From: a virus
IMG/VR virus record: IMGVR_UViG_3300013114_000324
Coordinates: 1-28,248 of that record
Direction: 5' to 3' (one strand)
DNA length: 28,248 bases
Shown: positions 1 through 7,673 of the stretch, one piece after another
Layout of the letters: each line of letters starts with the position of its first letter
Numbering within the stretch: the stretch's first letter is position 1
Made by a program: the position numbers and the translations under genes
Notes under the pieces: model-generated
Databases searched by the model: none
What the model was told of the DNA's origin: nothing
What the model saw: the letters and a program-made list of their open reading frames with translations, nothing else

Positions 1-189
1 TTGCCTTCCAAATATGCCCAAACAACTGTTATTGTAGGTGGTGATACTGGCAGTTTTTCTGGATTTACAAATGGCAATCGTGGAACATACCGTTTTCCAA
101 AACCAGGTGCTGGGTATGAGCCAGCAGTAAGTGTCACAATTGGTGATACTTCTTTTACGGTGGATAATCCAGCCACACGTAGAGGTTAA
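1..189 (+). CDS. C-terminal end of an unrecognised protein (5' truncated by the window)
   Basis: The reading frame is open from the first base and ends with TAA at 187-189. The first codon is TTG, but there is no visible ribosome binding site because the window starts here, so this is most likely the tail of a longer gene. The visible 62 residues are rich in Gly, Thr and Val (for example GGDTGSFSGF) and end in NPATRRG, a composition seen in beta-rich virion proteins. That suggests a fibre or other structural protein, but I do not recognise a family. Confidence 0.55.
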   Translation: MPSKYAQTTVIVGGDTGSFSGFTNGNRGTYRFPKPGAGYEPAVSVTIGDTSFTVDNPATRRG

Positions 190-211
190 TCAAGACCTTT
201 GTCTTAAATAC

Positions 212-240
212 TTGACATTTAAATATAAATCAACTATAAT
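212..240 (+). promoter_or_regulatory. Consensus sigma70-type promoter (early promoter)
   Basis: A perfect -35 box TTGACA (212-217) and a perfect -10 box TATAAT (235-240) are separated by exactly 17 nt. The start codon of the next gene is at 247, where transcription would be expected to begin, so the transcript would be leaderless or nearly so. Such host-type promoters normally drive early phage genes. Confidence 0.8.
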
Positions 241-246
241 ATAACA

Positions 247-927
247 ATGCTATTATTAGAGAAATACGAATACTCTCCTATTGACAGAGTAACAACAATA
301 GACAGAAAACGCCATTATAAGTTACCTGATGGCTCAAGTGTTCCTAGTGTTACAACTATACTAGATGCAACAAAATCAAAAGAAAAAAGAGAAGCATTAG
401 CAAATTGGAGAAAGCGTGTTGGCACAGAGCAAGCACAGCAAATTACTACAGAAGCTGCTAATGTTGGCACGTTAATGCATAAAAATTTAGAATTATACAT
501 TAACAGTGAAAAGAGAAAAGTAGGCAGTAATCAAATACATCAGCAAGCATATAGTATGTCTAATGTTATTATAGCGGAAGGTTTTAGGCAAGTAGCAGAG
601 ATATATGGCACAGAAGTTTCGTTGTATGCCAGTGGTTTATATGCCGGCACAACAGATTGTGTTGGTTTATGGAATGGTAAGTTAGCAATTTTAGATTTTA
701 AGCAAACAAATAAACCAAAGAAAAGAGAATGGGTTGATGATTACTTTTGCCAACTTACTGCTTATGCTCAGGCTCATAATGAGATGTTTGATACAGAAAT
801 AAATACTGGAGTTATACTAATGTGCAGTCGTGATTTAACATATCAAGAATTTGTTATTGAAGGTGAGGAGTTTGACACCGTGGCTGAAGGTTGGAATGAT
901 AAAGTCGCCCAGTATTATAATGTATAA
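247..927 (+). CDS. PD-(D/E)XK superfamily nuclease (RecB/Cas4-like exonuclease)
   Basis: The 226-residue protein has the core of a PD-(D/E)XK nuclease. A GTLMH segment (G74, H78) resembles the upstream conserved His motif of RecB/Cas4-type nucleases. It is followed by an Asp in TTDCVG (D137), then LDFKQ (D150, K152), and finally the QLTAYA helix (Q169). These give the metal-binding acidic residues and catalytic Lys expected for a Mg-dependent DNA exonuclease. Such single-domain nucleases are common in T4-like marine phages and probably act in DNA processing or host DNA degradation. The gene follows a consensus early promoter and has no Shine-Dalgarno sequence; its ATG sits at the predicted +1. 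It overlaps the next gene by 8 nt, implying coupled translation. The fold call is firm, the exact substrate is not. Confidence 0.8.
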   Translation: MLLLEKYEYSPIDRVTTIDRKRHYKLPDGSSVPSVTTILDATKSKEKREALANWRKRVGTEQAQQITTEAANVGTLMHKNLELYINSEKRKVGSNQIHQQAYSMSNVIIAEGFRQVAEIYGTEVSLYASGLYAGTTDCVGLWNGKLAILDFKQTNKPKKREWVDDYFCQLTAYAQAHNEMFDTEINTGVILMCSRDLTYQEFVIEGEEFDTVAEGWNDKVAQYYNV

Positions 928-2200
928 TCTCAACGATATTAAAAGTGTTCAAATAGAAATAACAGAGCGGTGCAATGCCGCTTGTCCTGCCTGTCCGCGA
1001 AATTATTTTGGTTATGGGGCAAAACCCGGTATATATAAAGGCAATATGACACTTGAGCAGTTTAAAATACTATTGCCCGAAGAATTTTTGCAACAATTAA
1101 ACGATATAAGTTTTTGTGGTAATCTGGGTGATGCCCAAATGAATCCTTATTTGCACGATATGGTAGAATATTTGTTTAGTGTTAATCCAGAGATTTGGGC
1201 AACCCTCAATACTAATGGTTCAATGTATGAGCAACATTATTGGGCAGAGTTTGCAAAGTATGGTAAAGGGATGAAAATAATATGGGCAATTGATGGCACT
1301 ACAGAAGAAGTGCATTCGTTTTATAGGCGTAATACAAGTTATCTTAAAGTATTAAGTAATGCAACAGCATTTATTGATGCTGGAGGAAATGCATGTTGGC
1401 AATTTATATTGTTTAAGCATAATCAACATCAATTAGAAGAAGTAAAAAGATTAGCTAAAGCATATAATTTTAATAATATTGATGTTATTAAATCAGATCG
1501 TCCTAATGGTACTCCTGTTATGGATAACAAAGGAGTATATGTTGGACAATTGGAAGACTCAACTATAGATGAATATGGTTATATGAATGCTACAACAAAT
1601 TTAAAAGAAAATACTAATGTAGATGCACTTGATGGGCATACTGTTGATATGAAACAAACAATAGAATTTGGTAAAATTGTCAGTAAAAAATATTTAAATC
1701 AAGAAAAGTCTTGGGAGAAAGATATTACAGAGAAATCTTGGCTTGAAGGTTATTTAGGTGGATATGCCAATATTACTAATAATTTTGATAATGTAGATAT
1801 TAATAATATTTTACGTGGTGGAGGAGAAGCTCGTTTTATTGAGAATCGTAAAATAGATTGTATGGCAGTTGATTTACAACGAATTTTTATTACAGCAGAT
1901 GGTTATGTATATCCATGTTGCATGATGGGATTGAACCATACAAGAATAGCAAATGAATATACATATGATACTCGAGAACTTTTAAAATACGCAGGCTTAC
2001 AACAAGATGTAAATGATGCATTAAAGCATGGAAGTATTAAAGCAGTATTTGATAGTGGATTTATGAATCTTGTCAAACAAACTTGGAAACCAGATACATC
2101 AGAAAATATATTTCTCCAAACAGTAAATGCACCATATAATAGTAAAAATGGAAATTTACATATTTGTGCTTCAACCTGTAGTAATTGTAATTACAGTTAA
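920..2200 (+). CDS. Radical SAM protein with SPASM-like C-terminus
   Basis: I chose the ATG at 920, which overlaps the upstream stop codon, because the radical SAM domain begins right there; an in-frame ATG at 851 would add an implausible tail. In the 426-residue product the CX3CX2C cluster motif is C18, C22 and C25 (RCNAACPAC), which binds the [4Fe-4S] cluster that cleaves S-adenosylmethionine. The GNLGDAQ segment takes the place of the usual GGEP motif. A Cys-rich C-terminus (VYPCCMMG and a final CASTCSNC) matches a SPASM/twitch auxiliary-cluster domain. Enzymes of this architecture often modify peptides or proteins. T4-like marine phages often carry one or more, with unknown substrates. 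It lies between a nuclease and a tail fibre gene, which does not reveal the substrate. Confidence 0.85.
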   Translation: MYNLNDIKSVQIEITERCNAACPACPRNYFGYGAKPGIYKGNMTLEQFKILLPEEFLQQLNDISFCGNLGDAQMNPYLHDMVEYLFSVNPEIWATLNTNGSMYEQHYWAEFAKYGKGMKIIWAIDGTTEEVHSFYRRNTSYLKVLSNATAFIDAGGNACWQFILFKHNQHQLEEVKRLAKAYNFNNIDVIKSDRPNGTPVMDNKGVYVGQLEDSTIDEYGYMNATTNLKENTNVDALDGHTVDMKQTIEFGKIVSKKYLNQEKSWEKDITEKSWLEGYLGGYANITNNFDNVDINNILRGGGEARFIENRKIDCMAVDLQRIFITADGYVYPCCMMGLNHTRIANEYTYDTRELLKYAGLQQDVNDALKHGSIKAVFDSGFMNLVKQTWKPDTSENIFLQTVNAPYNSKNGNLHICASTCSNCNYS

Positions 2201-2202
2201 AG

Positions 2203-2210
2203 TATAAATA
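2203..2210 (+). promoter_or_regulatory. T4-type late promoter, TATAAATA
   Basis: A perfect T4 late promoter octamer TATAAATA lies 5 nt before the ATG of the tail fibre gene. In T4 the octamer spans about -13 to -6, which would put +1 on the ATG itself (2216). No Shine-Dalgarno sequence is present. Confidence 0.75.
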
Positions 2211-2215
2211 TAGAT

Positions 2216-4045
2216 ATGGCAATAGTACAAATTTCAAGAATACAACATCGTAGAGGATTGGAATCAAATCTTCCACAACTATCACATGCAGAATTAGGTT
2301 GGGTTACTGATTCTCGTAAATTATATATTGGCAACGGCCCAACGAGTGCCGGCGCGCCAATTGTAGGTAATACACAAGTATTAACAGAACACAGTAATAT
2401 TGTGTCATTGTTAAACTATACTTACGAGGGAAATGCAACATCAACAGTTCAAACAGGAGCCACAGCAGGCGCACCAACTGTTAGAAAATTGCAAGATAGG
2501 TTAGATGATTATGTTAGTGTAATGGATTTTGGTGCAAGTGGTAATGGTTCAGTAGATGACACCGCCGCAATTGATAGGGCAATGTATGAATTGTTTGTTA
2601 AAGATACTACACAAAAAGCACGTAGAAGTTTATATTTCCCTGCAGGTGTTTATAAAGTAACTGCTCCAATAAAAATACCAACTTGGGCAACTATTTTTGG
2701 TGATGGTCCAGGTAAATCACTTATACAGTATAATGAAACACAAACTAATGCAACTGCTACCGCTACTTTAAGTTCAGGTGCTGTGGCGAGTATTGCTGTT
2801 AGTGCTGGTGGTGCAGGTTATACAACTGCTCCAGTAGTAACAATTACAGGTGATGGTAGTAGTGCAACAGCAACAGCAACAATTGTTGGTGGAGTAGTTA
2901 CAGCAATTACTGTTACAAATGGTGGTTCAGGTTATTCAAGTGCTACAGTAACTATTACTTCTTCAACAACGGCAGGACATGATAGTTGTGTAATGCGTAC
3001 ATCAGATTCTAAAAATCAAATCGCACCAAATATTGGTAATAACAGTGCTATACAACCACAGAGTTTAGTAGTTAGCAACCTATGTATTAAAACGACAGAT
3101 ACAACACATTTACTACAAGATTGTATTCAAATTGATTCAACACTTAATTCATATTTTGAAAATGTGGCATTTATGGGCACATATACTAATGGTGATGGTT
3201 TAAATAGTACTGATAGACCAGCTGCTGTAAAAGTTACACAAACAAATGCATTAAAAACACGAAATATTACATTTAACAATTGTCAGTTTTTGGGCGTTCC
3301 AATTGGAGTATATTCAAATGACGCCATTGAAGGTTTTAATTTTACAAATTGTAATTTTGACATTGCAAACAGAGGTATATGGTTAGGTGAATCAACATCA
3401 TCAGGAACTGGCCCGACAAGTTTTAAAGTAATGGGGTCTTTATTTCGTGATATAGATTATGAAGCCATTAACGTAGACTATGGTTCAGCCATTTATTCAG
3501 TTGGCAACACATTTGATGATGTAGGTAATAATAACTCAGGTGATGGTACTACTAGTGCTGTTGCTGATGTAATTAACTATGCTAGTTCAAATGTATCTAA
3601 TTGTACTAGTATTTCAGATAACTTTAAACGTCCAGATGGAGATGTAGGAACATTTGATAGAATTGCTACAAATAATGCTGATGTTTATTACAATATACCT
3701 AATGAAAAACAAGTATGGGGTAAACATGAAGCACGTATTCCTACAACAATAACATTGGCAGATAATCAAACTGCTGTTACAACTGGACTTACTTTTGCTG
3801 AAGCTTCAATAAAAGATGTTAAAATTTCTTATAAAATTACACGTGGTTCAGAGTCTAGAGTAGGTACTTTAGATATAGCAATTAAAACAGGTGCATCAAG
3901 TATTAGTGATGAATATGAAGAAACAGCCGCAACTGGAGTTTCGTTTACAGTTACTCATAGTGGTGGTATTGCAACGTTGAAGTATACTACTACAAACACT
4001 GGTACCGTGGCCTCGTTTGTAAACGCAATAGAAATCATTAATTAA
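2216..4045 (+). CDS. Tail fibre / tail spike with MTD-like N-terminus and pectate-lyase-like beta-helix
   Basis: This is a 609-residue structural protein. Residues about 6-41 (ISRIQHRRG through LYIGNG) match the N-terminal module shared by phage receptor-binding proteins of the major tropism determinant type. From about residue 100, DYVSVMDFGASGNG and VDDTAAID start a pectate-lyase-3-type right-handed beta-helix, with LYFPAGVYKV typical of its first coils. Residues about 180-250 contain two GGxGY-(S/T)(S/T)A-VTIT repeats embedded in Ala/Thr-rich sequence, an insertion often found in marine phage fibres. The protein should trimerise at the virion surface and bind or trim host envelope glycans. 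Transcription is predicted from the late promoter just upstream, consistent with a virion protein. The tip region gives no clue to the receptor. Confidence 0.85.
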   Translation: MAIVQISRIQHRRGLESNLPQLSHAELGWVTDSRKLYIGNGPTSAGAPIVGNTQVLTEHSNIVSLLNYTYEGNATSTVQTGATAGAPTVRKLQDRLDDYVSVMDFGASGNGSVDDTAAIDRAMYELFVKDTTQKARRSLYFPAGVYKVTAPIKIPTWATIFGDGPGKSLIQYNETQTNATATATLSSGAVASIAVSAGGAGYTTAPVVTITGDGSSATATATIVGGVVTAITVTNGGSGYSSATVTITSSTTAGHDSCVMRTSDSKNQIAPNIGNNSAIQPQSLVVSNLCIKTTDTTHLLQDCIQIDSTLNSYFENVAFMGTYTNGDGLNSTDRPAAVKVTQTNALKTRNITFNNCQFLGVPIGVYSNDAIEGFNFTNCNFDIANRGIWLGESTSSGTGPTSFKVMGSLFRDIDYEAINVDYGSAIYSVGNTFDDVGNNNSGDGTTSAVADVINYASSNVSNCTSISDNFKRPDGDVGTFDRIATNNADVYYNIPNEKQVWGKHEARIPTTITLADNQTAVTTGLTFAEASIKDVKISYKITRGSESRVGTLDIAIKTGASSISDEYEETAATGVSFTVTHSGGIATLKYTTTNTGTVASFVNAIEIIN

Positions 4046-4149
4046 AATACCTAGAAGTTAATATTAGCAAATGTTAAACACGTGGATAATCTGGTTACAG
4101 ACCAGGTAAATACTTCAAATATCATTTTCTCGATATATACATATAAGGC

Positions 4150-4178
4150 GTGACAATCAAAGCGTTTTATTGTATAAT
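4150..4178 (+). promoter_or_regulatory. Sigma70-type promoter of the nrdJ operon
   Basis: A -35 box GTGACA (4150-4155) and a perfect -10 box TATAAT (4173-4178) are separated by 17 nt. The predicted +1 near 4185 leaves a leader of about 20 nt containing AAGGA before the nrdJ ATG. The rest of the 4046-4204 gap holds only a weak 5-bp hairpin (4091-4105). Confidence 0.75.
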
Positions 4179-4204
4179 AGATATTATAATTAAGGATCTC
4201 AACT

Positions 4205-6118
4205 ATGGCAGATAATCAATTACCCTCCCTATACCAGCAATACATTCATTTATCAAGATACTCTCGTTACCGTTATGAAGACAATCGACGAGAAACATGG
4301 GAAGAAACAGTAGACAGATACTTTACTTTCTTCGCAGAACATTTAAAGGAGACATGTAGTTATAATTTGTCAAAAGATCTTAAAGAAAAACTTCAAGATT
4401 CTGTATTAAATTTAGAAACAATGCCTTCTATGCGCTGTCTTATGACTGCTGGAGAGGCATTACATCGCGAGAATGTCGCGGGTTATAATTGTTCATTTGT
4501 AGCAATTGATAACCCACGTGCATTTGACGAAATACTTTATATCTTAATGAATGGTACGGGCGTTGGCTTTAGTGTTGAACGCCAAATGATTAATGAAATG
4601 CCCCGAGTTGCTGATGATTTTTATCCAACAGAAACTACTATTGTAGTAAGTGACTCTAAATTGGGTTGGGCCAAAGCACTCAAAGAATTAGTTCATCTAT
4701 TGTACGGCGGACAAATTCCTGTATGGGATTTGACGCGAGTTAGAGCCGCAGGTTCTCCATTAAAAACATTTGGTGGTAGAGCATCAGGTCCAGAACCTTT
4801 AGAAGACTTATTTAATTTTTGTGTAGGTATTTTCAAAGGCGCCGCTGGACGTAGACTAACATCCTTAGAGTGTCATGATATTACATGTAAAATTGCGGAG
4901 ATAGTAGTAGTAGGTGGTGTAAGGCGTTCTGCGTTGATCAGTTTGTCAAATTTGTCTGACGACAGAATGCGTTTAGCAAAATCAGGACAGTGGTGGGAAA
5001 CACAAACTCAACGAGCATTAGCAAATAATTCTGCTTGTTACACTGAACGTCCTGATATTGGTATTTTTATGGAAGAATGGAAATCTCTCTATGAGTCCAA
5101 ATCCGGTGAGCGTGGCATATTTAACAGACGTGCCGCTAAAGAACAAGCAGGCAAAAATGAACGTAGAGATCCAAATCATAATTTTGGCACCAACCCTTGC
5201 AGTGAAATTATTTTAAGATCAGAAGAATTTTGTAATTTATCTGAAGTAGTAATTCGTCCAAACGATACTTTTGAAACATTAAAAGATAAAGTTATTAATG
5301 CAACTATTTTAGGCACATTCCAATCAACACTTACTAATTTTAGATATCTTAATAAGAGATGGTTACAGAATTGTGATGAAGAGCGTTTATTGGGTGTTTC
5401 TTTAACAGGTATTATGGATAATCCATTAACAAATGGTAAAAAGAAAGGTTTAGAGGAATTACTCACAGAACTTAAAAAAGTTGCTGTTGCTACTAATAAG
5501 GATTGGGCAAAGAGACTTGGTATTAATCAATCTGTTGCAATTACTTGTGTAAAACCATCAGGTACAGTAAGTCAATTAGTAGATAGCGCAAGTGGAATAC
5601 ATGCAAGACATAATCAATATTATATTCGAACAGTTAGAGCAGATAAAAAAGATCCATTAGCAAAAATGATGATAGAAGCAGGATTTCCTGTAGAAGATGA
5701 TGTAACAAAACCAGAACATACTGTAGTATTTTCCTTTCCAATGAAAGGGCCACAATATGGTGTTTATAGAAAAGATATGACAGCCATAGAACAGTTAGAA
5801 TTATGGAAAATTTATCAAGATAATTGGTGTGAACACAAACCCTCAGTAACAATTAGTGTCAAAGAACACGAGTGGTTGGAGGTCGGAGCGTGGGTTTATG
5901 AACACTTTGATCAAATGTCTGGTGTATCGTTTTTACCGTTTAGTGATCATACGTATCGGCAAGCACCATACCAAGATTGCACTAAAGAACAGTATGAACA
6001 AGCAATGCAAAGTATGCCCAAAAATGTAAGTTGGGAAACTTTAAGCGAATATGAACAACAAGATATGACTACAAGCAGTCAAGAATTAGCATGTGTAGCC
6101 GGAGGATGCGAAATATGA
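4205..6118 (+). CDS. nrdJ: Class II (adenosylcobalamin-dependent) ribonucleotide reductase
   Basis: The enzyme reduces ribonucleotides to deoxyribonucleotides for phage DNA synthesis, using coenzyme B12 to start radical chemistry. The 637-residue protein has the family's landmarks in order: YNCSF near residue 96 (first active-site Cys), NGTGVGFS, NPCSEI near residue 332 (radical Cys and catalytic Glu; the usual Gly after Cys is Ser), and CVKPSGTVSQL near residue 450. The C-terminus CVAGGCEI has two Cys five apart (630 and 635), which relay electrons from thioredoxin or glutaredoxin. It most resembles the monomeric Lactobacillus RTPR type (about 740 residues) but is about 100 residues shorter. 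It heads an operon in which each of the next three genes starts inside the preceding stop codon, including a glutaredoxin that could be its reductant. Start chosen by AAGGA 8 nt upstream. Confidence 0.93.
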   Translation: MADNQLPSLYQQYIHLSRYSRYRYEDNRRETWEETVDRYFTFFAEHLKETCSYNLSKDLKEKLQDSVLNLETMPSMRCLMTAGEALHRENVAGYNCSFVAIDNPRAFDEILYILMNGTGVGFSVERQMINEMPRVADDFYPTETTIVVSDSKLGWAKALKELVHLLYGGQIPVWDLTRVRAAGSPLKTFGGRASGPEPLEDLFNFCVGIFKGAAGRRLTSLECHDITCKIAEIVVVGGVRRSALISLSNLSDDRMRLAKSGQWWETQTQRALANNSACYTERPDIGIFMEEWKSLYESKSGERGIFNRRAAKEQAGKNERRDPNHNFGTNPCSEIILRSEEFCNLSEVVIRPNDTFETLKDKVINATILGTFQSTLTNFRYLNKRWLQNCDEERLLGVSLTGIMDNPLTNGKKKGLEELLTELKKVAVATNKDWAKRLGINQSVAITCVKPSGTVSQLVDSASGIHARHNQYYIRTVRADKKDPLAKMMIEAGFPVEDDVTKPEHTVVFSFPMKGPQYGVYRKDMTAIEQLELWKIYQDNWCEHKPSVTISVKEHEWLEVGAWVYEHFDQMSGVSFLPFSDHTYRQAPYQDCTKEQYEQAMQSMPKNVSWETLSEYEQQDMTTSSQELACVAGGCEI

Positions 6119-6246
6119 TAGAAAAGGATTGTGGATGCACTAATCCAGATTGTAAATGCGATGAGACAGGAATTTGTACCTGTGAAGATTGTGGCTGTGA
6201 TTGCCACAAAGTAGATCATAGTAAAGACTGGAAAGGTTTAATATGA
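6115..6246 (+). CDS. Small Cys-rich metallothionein-like protein
   Basis: This 43-residue protein starts at an ATG overlapping the nrdJ stop (ATGA) and ends with a stop that overlaps the glutaredoxin start. It has nine Cys arranged mainly as CXC pairs (CGC, CKC, CTC, CGC) plus a DCH, with Asp and Lys between them and almost no hydrophobic residues in the first 33 positions. That is the layout of metallothioneins, which bind Zn, Cu or Cd through thiolate clusters. A metallothionein has been described in a marine cyanophage (Syn5), so the class has precedent. Its position between B12-dependent RNR, glutaredoxin and a metal transporter supports a role in metal handling, but metal binding is inferred from Cys pattern alone. 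A Cys-rich zinc-ribbon-like regulator is a less likely alternative. Confidence 0.75.
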   Translation: MIEKDCGCTNPDCKCDETGICTCEDCGCDCHKVDHSKDWKGLI

Positions 6247-6476
6247 TCAAAATTTATAGTAAGAACTCTTGCGCTTTCTGCGTAAGAGCAAAGCAGTATC
6301 TAGAATCAAAAAATATAACATATGAAGAGGTAAATATCGAACAAGATCTAGAAGCACGCCAATGGATTTTGGAACAAGGTCATAGAACCGTTCCACAAAT
6401 TTATATCAATGATCGATTAGTAGAAGGCGGATTTAATGGACTAGTGGAGACACCAGATACTCTACTACTGGGATAA
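6243..6476 (+). CDS. Glutaredoxin
   Basis: The 77-residue protein has a complete glutaredoxin fold: beta-strand KIYSKN, active site CAFC (residues 10-13), the TVPQIYI cis-proline segment, and a GGFNGL glutathione-binding turn. The usual CPYC or CPFC is altered to CAFC, losing the Pro between the cysteines, which should shift its redox potential. It uses glutathione to reduce disulfides and is a likely electron donor for the NrdJ encoded two genes upstream. Its ATG overlaps the stop of the metallothionein-like gene, and its TAA overlaps the ATG of the CDF gene, so the four genes are probably translated as a coupled set. Confidence 0.92.
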   Translation: MIKIYSKNSCAFCVRAKQYLESKNITYEEVNIEQDLEARQWILEQGHRTVPQIYINDRLVEGGFNGLVETPDTLLLG

Positions 6477-7096
6477 TGTTTCGAATATGTTTAGACGATG
6501 ACTGTCATGATTTAGAAGAATGTGGCGCATGTGAACGCAATGCTTTAATTATATGTTTTTTAATTAATGCGTTGATGTTTGTTGTTGAGTTATATTTTGG
6601 TGTAATATCCCATTCTGCTAGTTTACTTGGTGATAGTGCTCATAATATAGGTGATGCTTTAATCCTATTAGGCAGTATATTTGTTATGAGTTCTAGTCTG
6701 ATAGTAAAAGCAAAAGTCGCATTATTAAAAGCAATAATAATGTTAAGTTTTGGTATATTAGCGTTATGGTATGTTATTCAAAATGTAATAACAGGATATG
6801 TGCCTAATGCTACGCCTATTACTTTAGTAGGAGTTTTTGTATTAATAGGTAATATAGCATCTGCTATGTTATTGTTATATTATAAAAATAAAGACATTAA
6901 TTTAAAGAGTGCATATATTTGTTGTAGAAATGATGCCATATCAAGTGTTGGTATTATTATTGCTGGTATATTAGTAGGACTAACGCAGAGCAATATACCA
7001 GATGTCGTAATTGGTGGTGGTATAGGCCTATTAATATGTTATAGTGCTATTAGAATTTTTAAGGAAAGTATGGATGTTAATCGAAATCAATCATAA
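6476..7096 (+). CDS. CDF-family cation efflux transporter lacking the cytoplasmic domain
   Basis: This 206-residue protein has six predicted membrane helices and the cation diffusion facilitator signature in helix 2: SASLLGDSAHNIGDA with D53, H56 and D60. CDF proteins export Zn, Mn, Co, Fe or Cd in exchange for protons. In helix 5 the usual (H/D)xxxD metal site reads CxxxD (C149, D153), so a Cys replaces the usual His or Asp. The C-terminal cytoplasmic dimerisation domain of typical CDFs (about 300 residues) is absent and the protein ends soon after helix 6. The N-terminus holds a short Cys/His/Asp-rich stretch (CLDDDCHDLEECGAC) that could capture metal. It is the last of four overlapping genes with nrdJ, a metallothionein-like gene and a glutaredoxin. 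The family is clear; the metal transported is unknown. Confidence 0.85.
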   Translation: MFRICLDDDCHDLEECGACERNALIICFLINALMFVVELYFGVISHSASLLGDSAHNIGDALILLGSIFVMSSSLIVKAKVALLKAIIMLSFGILALWYVIQNVITGYVPNATPITLVGVFVLIGNIASAMLLLYYKNKDINLKSAYICCRNDAISSVGIIIAGILVGLTQSNIPDVVIGGGIGLLICYSAIRIFKESMDVNRNQS

Positions 7097-7367
7097 AAAA
7101 GGTGATGTAATATCAATTAAGTTAGTAACTGGTGAAGAATTAGTTGCTAGATTTGAAGAAGAAACAGATACTCATATTACAGTAGACAAGCCAATGTCTC
7201 TACAAGTAGGACCGCAAGGTGTAGGTATTAGTCAATTTATGTTAACAATGGAAATGGATACCACTGTAACTCTTTCTAAACATAATTGTATAGTAATTGC
7301 ACCAACAAGAAAAGAAATGTCTGACCAGTATATCCAAGGAACTACTGGTCTTGCCATGCCAAGTTAA
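7074..7367 (+). CDS. Small beta-barrel (Sm/LSm-like) protein, unknown function
   Basis: I chose the ATG at 7074, preceded by AAGGAAAG, giving 97 residues; it overlaps the CDF gene by 23 nt. The sequence KGDVISIKLVTGEELVARF followed by ITVDKPMSLQV resembles the first strands of an Sm/LSm small barrel. The later Met-rich strands and TVTLSKHNCIVIAP fit the remaining strands. Some barrels of this kind bind RNA (Hfq) and others are structural. Similar short proteins occur in T4-like marine phages without an assigned role. Its position between the metal operon and the baseplate genes is uninformative. The fold assignment is pattern-based and tentative. Confidence 0.55.
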   Translation: MLIEINHKKGDVISIKLVTGEELVARFEEETDTHITVDKPMSLQVGPQGVGISQFMLTMEMDTTVTLSKHNCIVIAPTRKEMSDQYIQGTTGLAMPS

Positions 7368-7374
7368 ATAAATA
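7367..7374 (+). promoter_or_regulatory. T4-type late promoter, AATAAATA
   Basis: AATAAATA overlaps the last base of the upstream stop codon and ends 5 nt before the ATG of the PAAR gene at 7380. That is the same spacing as at several other starts in this window, and no Shine-Dalgarno sequence intervenes. Confidence 0.65.
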
Positions 7375-7379
7375 GTAGT

Positions 7380-7670
7380 ATGGCATGGAAAGCACAGCGG
7401 GACAAAGACCCTAATTCAGCAGGCGGCATCGCTCAAGGCGGTGCTGAATCTGTCTTAATTAATGGACGAAAAGCAGGCATACCTCAAATGGATGTCACTC
7501 CTCATGCACCTTGTCCATTACCATCCCCACCTCATTGTAGTGCTAAAACTGTATCAACATGTAAGTCAGTTATTATTGAAGGAAAGCCAGCATTGCGAAC
7601 TAAAATTGATAAAGATACTTGTGGCCATCCACGTGCTGTGGGCAGTGAAGACGTTATTATAGGAGAATAG
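7380..7670 (+). CDS. PAAR-domain spike-tip protein
   Basis: This 96-residue protein is a PAAR-type cone that caps the central spike of contractile tails (T4 gp5.4 position). Visible hallmarks are the Pro/Gly-rich coils, VTPHAPCPLP, PPHCSA, IEGKPALRTKIDKDTC, and CGHPRAVGSEDVIIGE. The His/Cys set (H42, C45, H52, C53, C61 and the CGH near 81) would bind the tip metal ion. The tip sharpens the spike and helps pierce the outer membrane of the host. It is driven by a late promoter and is followed 3 nt later by a large structural gene, consistent with a baseplate module. Confidence 0.88.
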   Translation: MAWKAQRDKDPNSAGGIAQGGAESVLINGRKAGIPQMDVTPHAPCPLPSPPHCSAKTVSTCKSVIIEGKPALRTKIDKDTCGHPRAVGSEDVIIGE

Positions 7671-7673
7671 GAC

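Noticed and set aside
851-919. Upstream ATG at 851 for the first radical SAM gene
   Set aside because: It would overlap the nuclease gene by 77 nt and add 23 residues with no family match; the ATG at 920 fits the domain start.
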